Source: Anastrepha obliqua (Eukaryota; Arthropoda; Insecta; Diptera; Tephritidae). From it: a DNA stretch of 64,000 nucleotides. Of the stretch, positions 23,739 through 35,200 are shown one piece after another (within the stretch, counting starts at the first letter, position 1; every line of letters starts with the position of its first letter). The notes beneath the pieces are model-generated. The model had not been told where the DNA came from and made no database searches. It saw only the letters and a list, made by a program, of their open reading frames with translations. Both the position numbers and the translations under genes were made by a program. Location of the stretch: contig NC_072892.1 in NCBI RefSeq assembly GCF_027943255.1, positions 28,481,792 to 28,545,791 on the forward strand, in the 5' to 3' direction.

Positions 23739-24384
23739 CAAATCAATAAATTTCCGCCACGATTTTGCAATGGGCCATATGGCTTGGAATTCTGTTACAA
23801 ATAACGATTTCGGAAAGTGGAAAAAAGTAATATTTAGTGACGAAAAGAAGTTCAATTTGGATGTGCCGGATGGGTACAATTACTATTTCCATGAAGTAAG
23901 AAAGAAGGAAAAGTACTTGAGTTGACAGCGCAGCCATGAAGAGGGCGTTATGGAAAGGGAGCAATGACGTACTATGGCGCGTTCGAATCGAAGATTGTAG
24001 ACTACAAAATGAAGGGGAGGCAGCTATAAAGCGCGGCATCTTTTCCCGAAATTTGTGAAACATTTGGATCTATTAATTAGATTTTTCAACAGTTCAACAG
24101 GAAAATGCACCCGTACACACTTCAAGTGTAGTCCAAACTTGTATTGCAACCGAAAACGTTGAATCTTTAGCATGACCACCTTATTCCCCCCATCTGAATA
24201 TTATTGAAAATCTATGAGGATGGCTTGCTCGTAAGGTTCATGAGAACGGACAACAATTTGAAGACAAAAAGGTTTTAATTCGAATCATTAAAACGGCCTG
24301 GTCTGAAATTCATTAGGCTATCTGGAGAATTTGTACAAAACCATTCATCAACGTATTTACTCAGCAGCACAAAGTATTAAGCTT

Positions 24385-24848
24385 TAAATCATCATCATAA
24401 TTCATGGCACTACAGTTCGTTGGGAGCCTTAGTTTATTCCACAATTTTCCTCCATCCATTTCGGTAAATAGCCAGATTACGATAGTTGGTTACTCCTATG
24501 CTTTTTAGAACGTCCTCGACGTCCTTTAGTCATCGCTTCCGCGGCATACCTTTTTGCTTTTCACCAAGCATGCGCCCATCTAGAACTTTGCAAGGTATTC
24601 TTTCATCTAGCGTTCTGCAATCGTGTCCAAGTCATCGGAAGCGCTGTGATTTGGCAAACCGTATAACGTTTTCGCTTGTAGGAAACCTTTTAGCTCGCTG
24701 TTACATCTGATGCGAACATAGGCTCTGTTCTTCTCAAACTGGATCCAATATTCTTCTCAGAATTCTTCTTTCCAATATGTTTAATTTTTTCATTGTATCC
24801 GCTTTCAGTGAACACGTTTCTCATCCATATGTTGCCACTGTAAAAAAG
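24385..24848 (-). mobile_element. LINE C-terminal fragment with (GAT)-type tail
   Basis: On the - strand: NIWMRNVFTESGYNEKIKHI, then LCKVLDGRMLGEKQKGMPRK and DVEDVLKSIGVTNYRNLAIY ending WRKIVE. This is the G-R-R-x-x-GRP-x-x-RW ... NW-x-x-A-x-x-R end common to LINE ORF2 proteins. The 3' tail GTGCCATGAATTATGATGAT resembles the tail at 50085-50105, suggesting the same family. Stops interrupt the frame. Confidence 0.7.
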
Positions 24849-24850
24849 GA

Positions 24851-25153
24851 AATTGGCGCGTACACCCTGTTTGGGTGTTTGGCCGAGCTCCTCTTCTTCT
24901 TTGTGGTAGGCGTTTTGATGTTGTTCCACTAATGGAGGGACCTAAAATTTAAAGCCGACTCCAAAAGGCAGATATTTTTAGGGGGAGCTTTTTCATGGAG
25001 AAATGCGCTCGGAGGTTTGCCAGTGCTTGTCGAGGGGCGACCGCTATTAGAAAAAACATTTTATTCATTTTGGTGTTTCACCGAGATTCGAACCTACGTT
25101 CTCTCTGAATTCCGAATGGTAGTCACGCACCAACCCATTCGGCTACGGCGGCT
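24851..25153 (-). mobile_element. tRNA-derived SINE, copy 4 (full length, subfamily A)
   Basis: Reverse orientation, from AATTGGCGCGTACACCC to CATTCGGCTACGGCGGC. In sense it has an A box TAGCCGAATGGG, a B box GGTTCGAATCT, the TCGGTGAAACACCAAAAT head and the ACACCC...GGGTGT tail hairpin. It is one of the best preserved copies in the window. Confidence 0.92.
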
Positions 25154-25232
25154 GCTGAAGTTTGACTGCTGCTAAATACCGTTAGATGGAATAATATTTT
25201 GATATATGTTTATTCAAATAAATCGGATTGTA

Positions 25233-26100
25233 CGAGTATGTAATTAAAATCATATTAGCGACACGTTTGCATATGAGAAAGAAGTTAAGTTTAAATTTGG
25301 TTAAAAACTTTAAATATCAATTTTTGTTTATTTTAAAGGATTTTTAATGAACATTTTGAGTGGTGATCTCATGACATTATTTTAACTTTAGTACTGAAAG
25401 TCTTTTTTAACTTAAGTAATTAAGAGAGTTTTGCTGATACCAAAACAAGTGCCATGTCAGCATTGCACGTTGGATGCATCAAAGGTGGGTCGTCCTTTCT
25501 GTTGATAAATTCTGGCCACTTCATTTAAATTGCTATTTCTTCGTAAAATACACCTCGTCCATTCCAACCAATCAGATCACATTGCCTTCCTCGCATTACC
25601 TTCAACATCACCTTCAATTTCCACTTTGCTACCGTTTGAGAGTTTTCCACTTGTTTCGTCCACGTTATTGTTCGTGTGTTATTGCAATAACCAGTGAAGG
25701 ATATTAAATGCACGCCATATTATTACTAGATGGTACATACATACATACATACATACACTCCTATATTACAATAGATAATCGAGTTTAAAACGGTCGTGTA
25801 TATCGGCAGTTTGTTACCGAATTTTTAGATTACCAAATATTTCTTGGTGAATATGTAAATTTGTACATATACGAGTGCTCGCCAATCCCCGTGTTACTCC
25901 ACACTTGAAGTATCTAATGAAACAATTTGCAACGTATTCATAAATTTATAAAAACAAAAAAAAAACATTAAGCAACGGCAATGCAAAACGCGAAACAGTC
26001 TGCGCAAATAAAATAAGTAACAGGTTTAGTGAAAATACAAAAATGCAAGGCTGGTGTTTTGCTTAAACACACGTAATACCAAGTGCAACAACTGCCAGCG
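25233..26100 (+). other. upstream region and 5' UTR of the PID-domain gene
   Basis: No other gene. A (CATA)n microsatellite lies at about 25735-25757. An in-frame TAA at 26074-26076 precedes the first ATG, so the CDS start at 26101 is bounded. The transcription start was not located: no clear TATA-plus-initiator pair was found. Confidence 0.4.
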
Positions 26101-26288
26101 ATGGTAACTTGTAAAACGATGGATACTGTGCCCATTTCAAAAATGAATTCTACGTGTTCGCGGAAGCCTCTCAGCAGCAACTCTTCCGGTTTCCGGCTTT
26201 TAGACGGCGATCATATGGAAGCAGCATCGAGTGGCAGCAAAAATTCTGTTTACAAATTAAAAATTGATTTGATGTTCGATGATACGAG
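26101..26288 (+). CDS. PID gene, coding exon 1
   Basis: 62 codons plus two bases (phase 2). Donor GAG|GTAAGT at 26289. It encodes MVTCKTMDTVPISKMNSTC ... VYKLKIDLMFDDTR. Alternative in-frame Met codons lie at residues 7 and 15. The phase matches the acceptor at 41918-41919, and the joined peptide (DDTR then SVFSKRLDDTRG) reads smoothly. The assignment to this gene is an inference across a 15.6-kb intron. Confidence 0.7.
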
Positions 26289-29200
26289 GTAAGTTTGAAT
26301 GATACGCATCGCTAATTTACTTTGATAGTGGCATAAGTCAAAAAACCAAAATGTTGAGAACAACAGCTGCAAAGTTTTCATCTAATGAGATGCTTTTAAT
26401 AGATATCGCCATGAATATTTTACATAGTATAAAAGAAGTGCTTGTGATCATTTCTGCATACCTATTAAAAAAAATTGGGATTATGACACTATTGAAGTGT
26501 ATGAGTGATATATACAATATATAGGCGGCACAAAGTTAATCACCCTATTGGAAGATGTATAATTGTTACAAAGGGCGCCGTACTTGAATCATATTTGACA
26601 TTTGTGTAGAAGGCAGCTGCAGTTTACAAATAGAAAAGCAATGGAGCGCGTCAAGGTCAAAATAAAGATTTCCATTACACAAAATTATTATTATTATTTT
26701 TTCATATTTTATATTATTATATTATTTAGTAGAAAAGTAATTCAAAAACAAAATTGGGTGGTTAGTTTTGCGCCACCTTGTATACTACAATTTCACAAGC
26801 TGTATGAACAAAATATTTAAATTTATTGCTGTTATTAAGTAAAAAAGCTATGCAAAACCAAAAATAAATTTTATTGATTAATTTTGCATACATAAATTAA
26901 TATAGGATTTTAAGGGGACCCCAACTTTTTTTTACGATTTGATTTTGAAAGAAAACAATCCTTCCAATAACTTTTCCTACGTTTTTGTTACGGCTTTTGC
27001 CTTTTGTTTTATGTTTCTAAAAGACAATTGACTTAGTAAATCACTTCTCTTATTCATATTCATCACACAAGTGAGGAAACACTCAGCGATATTTCAGATA
27101 CAACTTCTTAGGGCCAACTTATTTGGTCACTCGAATGATGGGCTTGTTCGTACAACCCAATAATTGCTGCGACACTGCAACCCTATTGAAATTTGAAAAT
27201 TGAAACAAAGCGAGCCAAGAAGCACCGAGAGATTCTACTTATGCTCCTTAGCATCACAGACCTTGGTGAACCATTGCTTCAGTCTCAACTTTGCGACATC
27301 TGTCTCTAAATAAGGCTACATCTTTCCAGGTCAACTTCCACGTCTTCGAGCCATCTCTTTCTGGGGCGTCCTCTTCTTTGGCCTCCAACAGGGCGTAATT
27401 CAAACTGCCTTGTTTTTCTCTCTTTGGGCATTCTAAACATGTGTCCACGCCATCTTATCCTCAGAGCTCCTCCTCCTATTTGTGGTGTGCGTCTTGATGT
27501 TGTTCCACAAATGGAGGGACCTACAGTTTTAAGTCGACTCCGAACGGCAGATATTTTTATGAGGAGCTTTTTCATGGCAGAAATACACTCGGAGGTTTGC
27601 CATTGCCTACCGAGGGGCGACCGCTATTAGAAAAATGTTTTTCTTAATTTTGGTGTTTCACCGAGATTCGAACCAACATTCTCGCTGTGAATTCTGAATG
27701 GTTATCACGCACCAACCCATTCGGCTACGATGGCCTCAGAGAGATTGGTAACTCCTAAAATACTCACGCCAAAAACCCCATTGCTTCGAAGCTCTGTAAA
27801 CTCAAAGTGTAGATAGTCAAGGAGGAAAGGAAAAAAGTTACAGAGAGAAAGAGATAGAATAGAATAGAGACAGAAACAGAGGTTCTTTGGCAAATCTGAA
27901 AATACCCTGCTACTCTTTTGCAGCTCTGTTGATGCTTAGTCTAAATATAGCGGATATTTTGCGCGGTTTGCAATTGCTCGAAGAGCGATATAATAGATAA
28001 TTTTTTTTTTATAAATGTAACAGTGGATAAATTTTTTCTAAATGTAACAGTGGCAGCCACCGTAGCCGAATGGGTTGATGCGTGACTACCATTCGGAATT
28101 CGGTGAAAGGTAGGTTTGAATCTCCGAGAAACACCAAAATTAAGAAAAAGTTTTCTCTAATAGTTGTTGCCCCTCGGCAGCCAATAGCAAACCTGCGAGT
28201 GTATTTCTGCTATGATAAATTTCCAAAAAAAACATCTGTCATTGGGCGGCGGCATAAAGCTGCAGGCCCCTCCATTTGTGGGAAAGCATCAATACGCACC
28301 CCACAAATAGGCGGAGGAGCTCAGCGAAACTCACAACAAAAGGTGTAAACGCCAAATATTATATTTATTATTATTATTATCCTCATTAACTTGGAAATCA
28401 GTGGCAGAGGCTTGTCACTAAAGAATAAAAAATCAAGGCATCAAACTTTTCTGCCGAAAAGAAAGTGGCTTTTGATAGAAACTTTAAAGAGAAACTAGAT
28501 TTTTACAGGCTAAAATACCAAAAACTTAAATAGATATTGTAGTTTATTTACATAATAAGACACAATAAGTGACTTAAACAGAAGTTTTGGCATCGCAAAA
28601 TCAAGATCAGGACTTCCCGGAAGCCGATTAAGCTCTTAAGCGAAATTAAAGTAATCAGACCTGAGTACTTCAAAATAAAATGGTTTATAAGAGCGAAGTA
28701 CTCTATTAGAAAAAGTGAAATTTATTTGGCAGAGTAGAATTGAACAGTCAATAGTACTGGATATTATATCGCATATAAACAGTAAGCTTTGAACAAGTCG
28801 TCGGACCTCAAATGGTAAAGCATCGATAAGCATGCACTTAGCGCTGTAGGATGGCAAGGGATTATCAAAGTGTAAAGGGTGAAGAGCAGAGCGTACAAGC
28901 TTGTGTTGAACTCTTTCAATTCTAAGAGGAATGCGAGGAATACATCGGATTTCAGATAACGGAGTCATACTCTAACTTCGAAAGGCCTAAAGCATTATAT
29001 GAAATTTTTATAAAATGGGTCTTTAAAATCATTAGCATAGCGTCGCAAAGAAGCTTAAGTTGGCATATGCCTTCGGAATAATAGAGTTAATATGGATAAT
29101 GAACGTAAAAGACGAATCAAAAGTAACACCAAGATCACGCATTTCATTGACTGAGGCAAAAGTTACATTTAAAACATAATAAGTTGACGAAAAAGGATTC

Positions 29201-32200
29201 ATGGTCTTGGAAAACCTCATGTGATAACACTAACCGGTACTAAGACCTAGTTTGTTTTGCATGCAAGTCTTCCTGTAACAAGAATGCATCCGATAAAGAG
29301 GAGATTCTGCGAAAAAGTTGCAAATCGTCTGCATAGAGTGAATATTTCGAATACTTCAAACAACGACCAACGTCATTAATGAAAAGTAAAAACAAGATAG
29401 GACCAAAAATGCTACCTTGTGGTACTCCAGAAGTTGACACAAATGTATGGGATTTAGTATTCCCAATTTCAACGAATGAGATTCTATTGGAAAGGTATGA
29501 TTTCAGCCATAAAAGGAAAGCCGATTGGCGGCCAAGGTTTTCAAGTTTCCAGCGGAGAGTTTTGTGCGAGGCCGTGTGTGTTTGAGCACAACAAAGTAAC
29601 GGGTGATTTTTTAGCTATTATCTTTTAAACTTAAACAGTTGGTTTAAACAGTTGACGCACGTTTCGTGTTTTGTTTCACTGTCAAACATCTTCAGTTTGG
29701 TCTATAATTTAACTATGAATCGTCTTACAAACGAACAACGCTTGCAAATCATTGAATTTTATTATAAAAATGCGTGTTCTGTTAAGAAAGTTTATCGCGC
29801 GCTTCTTCCATTTATGGTCAGTTTAATCGACCTACTGAAGCGGCTATTCGAGCTATTGTGACTAAATTTAGAACCAAATTTACATTATTGGACATCAAAC
29901 CACCAACACGCTTACGTAGAGTGCGAACTGAAGAAAATATCGCAGGTGTATCGGCCAGTGTTAATGATGACCACCAATTATCGATTCGTCGCCGTTCGCA
30001 GCAATTGGGCCTCTGTTACTCTACAACGTGGAAAATTTTGCGAAAGGATTTAGGTGTGAAGCCTTTCAAAAAACAGCTGGTGCAAGAATTGAAGCCGAAT
30101 GACCTATCGCAACGCAGAATTTTGGAAAGTTGGCCGAAGATCCACTTTTTTATCGAAAAATTGTGTTCAGCGACGAAGCTCATTTTTGTATCAATGGGTA
30201 CGTAAATAAGCAGAATTGTCGATTTTGGAGTGAAGATCAGCCAGAAGAATTGCAAGAGCTACCAATGTATAGAGAAAAGGTCACAGTTTGGTGCGGTTTA
30301 TGGGCTGGAGGTATCATTGGACCATACTTCTTCAAAGATGCTGCGAATCGTAACGTAACTGTGAATGGTGAGCGCTACCGGGAAGTGATATCCAACTTTT
30401 TTTTGCCCGAAATGGAAGAGCTTGACTTGCATGACATGTGGTTTCAGCAAGACGGTGCCACATGCCACACAGCACGCCTAACAATGGACTTGTTGAGAGG
30501 CGAGTTTGGTGAACATTTTATTTCACGTTCGGGACCTGTCAATTGGCTACCCAGATCGTGCGATGTGGGGCTATGTTAAAGCTCATGTCTATTCAGACAA
30601 GCCTGCTTCAATTAACGCATTGGAAGACAACATTAAAGCATATATGTGTGATATACCGGCCGAAGCATTGGAAAGAGTATGCCAAAATTGAACTAAGCGG
30701 AAGGCCCATTTGAAGCGCAGTCGCGGTCAACATTTGCATGAAATAATCTTCAAACATTATATTATATGGACTGTACTATCGATTTAAATAAAAATGTCAT
30801 GCATTTTTCTGAAGTTTACGTGTGTTTTTTTGAAAAACTTTCCTATGGCTCTTAAAAAGTCACCCGTTATAATTTGATAAAAAATTAAAACAATGCTTAC
30901 TTTTGCTTAGTTTTCTTCTTCCGTCACAAATTTTGCTGCTGCCGGTTTTTCCACAGTTTTGCGTGCATGAAGCGTCAAAATTGGAATTTGAAAAATTTGC
31001 AACATTTTTACAACGAACTTGACGGTTCGCAATACTGCCGCATTGATTGTGACTCGAGCAAGCCCGATGTACTGAATTAGTCTAACGTATATTTTGAATG
31101 CTTTATGCTCCAGTTTGTTGTTGTATAACAGTGAGCAGCTTGAACTACTTTTACAAAAAAAGTTAAAAGTGCATACGCAAATGAACGCACGATTTTTTCT
31201 TTTGCACGGTTCGAGGTGCACAAATCAAAGCTTAAAATAAAATGTGAGCAATAGAAGTAAGTAAGTAAGTAAGTTATTTCAAATTACTTGTGATTAGTCT
31301 TGAAAAAAAGATAAACAAAGTAAAGAGTTTATGGTCGGTCGAAACAAAACTTCATTTACCAATACCATAAAATAAAATTGTTTCTACAGGAAAAATTTCT
31401 TTGAAGTTTTTATTCTACGTTAAATGGAAAGTGGGTACAGTGAGTGTGACTTTAAAAATCTTTTCTTATGAGTTAAAAATTAATAACTAAGGAGTTTAGA
31501 AGTTCATTGAGTTGAGATAATTTATCGCACGTCGTTTAAGATAAGATAAATTGATGGCCCTCGACTAGTTGAAATAAAGCAGTTCGAAGCTATTGAAATC
31601 TACGCATACAAACTGCAACAGTCCGATCGGTTCAATAATTGCGTAACCATTATACGTCTTTTAAAGATTTTGATATTGGCACCATTAAAACCGAATTTTT
31701 GCAGCCCAATGCAGTCAAACGAATAATTCGTCCAGGTAATTTGAAATATGCAATTATTTTTCCTAAGGATCTAGCGAACCATTTCTTTCCCGTTCTTTAT
31801 TAAATATTAAATTCAAATAATATAAGGGCTGACTGTATTGATCGGAACAAATGCTAATCCAAAGGTACAATGTCTGGGGAATACGGCGGGTGGAGCCAAT
31901 TCAGTCCCATTCTTTTCTTTCAGAACTCGATTCAAACGAATTAGCTGCAGTCTGTAACGATCGCCAGTGATGGTTTGAGATGGTTAAAGGAGTTCATAAT
32001 AGATGACACCCTTCTGATCCCATCAGATGCACAATATTTCCTTTGAAGGATGAATATTTTGTAGCGCTGTCGAAGAACCTGGTTCACCTGGCAGGCTCCA
32101 ACATTTTCGATGTTTGGGGTTATCATAATAGATCACTTTTTTATCGCCAGTGACGATACGACGTAGAAACCCTTTTCTTTTCTGCCGTTCAAGAAGCATC

Positions 32201-35200
32201 TCACACGTCACCAAACATCTCTCGAGATCCCGCTCCTTCAATTGATTTGGCACCCTGTTATCTGCTTTCTGGGTCATTCCCATCGCGTGCAAACACTTAC
32301 ATTGATCTGTCAACATTCAACTCTCTAGACATATCATCAAGGGTTCATCCAATAATTGTTGTAGTTGAGTATTTGCGAATTTTTTCGGTGCCCCTTCGCG
32401 ATCTTTATCACTCACGTCGAAATTGCCACTTTGGAAGCGTCGAAACCACTCTTTACGAGTTGTATTTGATGGAACGTGATTACCGTAAATATTGAATAAG
32501 CGACACGTGTCAGGTGCACTTTTCTTTAAAAGGTAATAATGAAGCATGACTTCCCGCAAATGCTGTTTTTTCGGAACGAACGTAGACATTTTTGATGTCA
32601 GATAAAAAAAGGATCTTTACGCTTCAAACGAATGCCAACTACTGCGATCGAGACCTCACCTCTGTACTTTCATATCACCAGTATATTACTAGAGTGAGCA
32701 CAAAAATAGTATCAGCGGCGACACCTCTTTTACGAGGGCAGAAACTTATTCACATACCCAATAAAAAACAGAATATTGTGGCAATTTTTTTTTTTGCTTC
32801 TTTTTGTTTTTGGTTTTGCTCTTCAACACTACTTATTTAAAAGCTAATCATTTCGGTTCGGCTTAATCTAAAAATGACCGAACTATGGCCATATACTACT
32901 ATGTCTTTACTTTTTATTTCCGTCCGTCCGTCTGATGTAGAATCTATAATTCGAGAAAAGGTTAAAAAAGCACCTCTGGTTTCATCAACGAGTCCAATGC
33001 TCTATGTACTTCACGAACAGAAATTTTTTTTAAGTAAATTTCCACAATTTGACAGCGTTGTTCTGACGTTAACCGATTCATGATGACTTGGCAAACCTTA
33101 CTAAACAACGCAGTTTTCCTTTCTCAGCTGTGTAACCATAATTATCGATATCGATAATTCTCGATACACATCACAAACGCGAGCAATTTGCGACGCACAG
33201 AAATCTATAATGCAAACCATCACAGTTTTATTAAAAAATTGCGTCGCAGTGCTACTTGCAAAGTGACGTTTAGAAAATCAGTCTTCTCATGTTTAGAATT
33301 GTTGCCTTCGTCGGGAAAAAGCAATTCGTTTTATGAATGATTGTACTTTACTTGTAGAAATAAGTATGAGCTTGCACTTATGAATGAAAGTATTTTTGTT
33401 TTAATATACAATAATTCACACTGCGCCTTTGAATATACAGAAAAACCTTCGCTGAGTGGACCCTTATCATCAACCAATTCATAGGAGGCCTCTGCTCAGG
33501 GAAGGTAATTTATTTCGATATATAAGGCATGGTATAGAGAAAAATGTTCTCCCAAGGAAAGTGTCCGTCTAATGGAGGCGTCAGTTAGACGAGGTTATTC
33601 TGTATTTTGTTATGTTGTATTTTTGCATAGTATTGCAGAAGGTGAGGACATCCGCGAGCCTTTCTTAGCTTTGAACGACTTCCGCATGTGGGGGGTAAAA
33701 TGAGTGCCTTGCATGTGCGGTCAATTGTGTGCGTCAGGTATGTCACACATATTTACATATGTATGTAAGTGAAAAATGTGGTATCTTCTTTTTTCTAATT
33801 GGCCGCTTAAGCGATTTTGGCCGAGCTTATCAAAGCGCCCAAGACATTTCTTTCTCGTGCCAACCGGTACGAGTTGGTCCTAACAAGTGAAGCCAAGTTC
33901 TTCTCCAGCCTTGATCTTTCGAACGCAGAGGAGGTCGTCCTCTTCCTCTGCTACGCTACCACCAGCTGGTACCGTATCGAATATTTTCAGAGCTGCAGTG
34001 TTTGTATCCATTCGGACGACATGACCCCGCCAACGAAGCCGCTGGATCTTTATTCGTTGCGCTATGTCTATGTCGTAAAGCTCATACAGCTCAATATAGT
34101 ATGCCGATGGCAAATTACTGTGGAAACATACTAAATTTTTATTGTAATTTTAAGCTTAACTAAATAAACTTTTTGTATGCATCCCAGATTTTATACACAG
34201 ATTGTGTGCTAATTGGCGCTGTGTTTGGCCGAGTTTTACCTCCTATTTCGGGTGTGCGGCTTGATGTTGTTCCACAAATGGAGGGGCCTACAGTTTTAAG
34301 CCGACTTCGAACGGCTGATTATTTAATAATTTTTGTTTATAAGCAGCCTTTTCATAGCAGAAATACACTCGGAAGTTTGTCACTGCCTGTCGAGAGGTGA
34401 TCGCTATTAGGAACAACTTTTTCTATGATTTAGTGTTTCATGACTGATGTAATATAATGACAGTCCAATGTCAATGTCAGGGGCTAATCTCTTCACCTAT
34501 CTACAAGCAATGCATTTTCTACGTCATTTTTAGATTTAGCCCCTGCCACAAGCATAGTGGTAAATCTGCCGAACTATAATAGAGGGTATTTAAAGTAATT
34601 TTTTCATGTAAGTGGGTTAAGTTAGGTTATGGTGGTAATCGGTCTGTACGACCAACTCACTTCGACCTTACTGGTCCGTTGTGATGCCACTGTGCGACAC
34701 GGGAATCTCATTTATTTTTTTTCGTAGAACCATTTTGTCACTCTTATGAAGTACAGGATTGGTCTTATCCCCACGTTGATCAGGTACGTAAGATGATTGA
34801 AAAATTATCTACCTAGAAAACCTGTCCCGATTTTAGTTAAGTCTGGACAATTGCAAAGGAAGTGTTCAACTGTTTCATCTTCTTCCTCATCTCTACAACT
34901 TCTGCAATATTCATAAAAGGAATGTCTGCCAAATATCCAATGGCCGGTTATGCAAGCCATGATCTTCGAGATATCCTTCGCGATTTTTGTTACGGCATGC
35001 GTATTTTGATACGTAGCCACTTCTTTTATAGCTAGAACTTCTGCCTGGTAGCGGATAGTTCAAGTCCTAATTTCTTTGAAAATGCTCCATAGTCAAACCT
35101 ATTGTCTAGCTTGGAACCATCTATATAGTCTTGAAGAATCTGTCGAAGGTGAGTCTAGGAATAAAGTATCACATTTCTTGTTTGAGACTATTCAGGGTAT

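Larger units (their letters stand above)
23036..25230 (+). mobile_element. Tc1-like element with long inverted ends, carrying a LINE and a SINE
   Basis: TA at 23034-23035 and 25231-25232 flank related ends (CAGTCCGGTTCACTTGATTA left; CAATCCGATTTATTTGAATA in reverse on the right). Inside, a perfect 29-bp inverted repeat lies at 23173-23201 and 25174-25202 (core ATTCCATCTAACGG). The left end repeats CTTGATTAGAGGC-type sequence at 23048 and 23244, like the double repeats of IR/DR Tc1 elements. The transposase remnant includes SEGLSNRQIAKEIGRSHHAV, FSDEKKFNLDVPDGYNYYFH (first Asp), ENAPVHTS (second Asp now Glu) and SPHLNIIENLWGWLARK-type sequence with stops. A 40-A run at 23697-23736 interrupts it. 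The LINE at 24385 and SINE at 24851 lie between its coding part and right end. Confidence 0.8.

Noticed and set aside
23424..23879. Minus-strand ORF with a long poly-Phe run
   Set aside because: It is the reverse of the poly-A run and of the Tc1 transposase on the + strand.
24851..25153. tRNA gene at the SINE head (A and B boxes present)
   Set aside because: The tRNA-like region lacks a clean cloverleaf with anticodon arm and always continues into the same non-tRNA body in a dozen copies, so it is a SINE head.
27424..27630. Plus-strand ORF starting MGILNMCPRHLILRAPPPIC
   Set aside because: It reads across the reverse strand of a LINE and a SINE; the same peptide pattern appears at every reverse SINE copy.
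28012..28053. Target duplication TAAATGTAACAGTGG next to a SINE
   Set aside because: Both copies lie on the 5' side of the SINE and none at its 3' end, so it is a local tandem duplication.
30907..31221. Host gene on the minus strand
   Set aside because: It starts from GTG, has no recognisable domain and lies just beside a mariner end; mentioned only as part of a spacer.
33817..34134. Plus-strand 105-codon ORF
   Set aside because: Antisense of a LINE C-terminal fragment with a recognisable RWRGHVVRMD motif.
34173..34400. Plus-strand ORF with GVRLDVVPQMEGPTVLSRLR
   Set aside because: Translation of a SINE in reverse; not a protein family.
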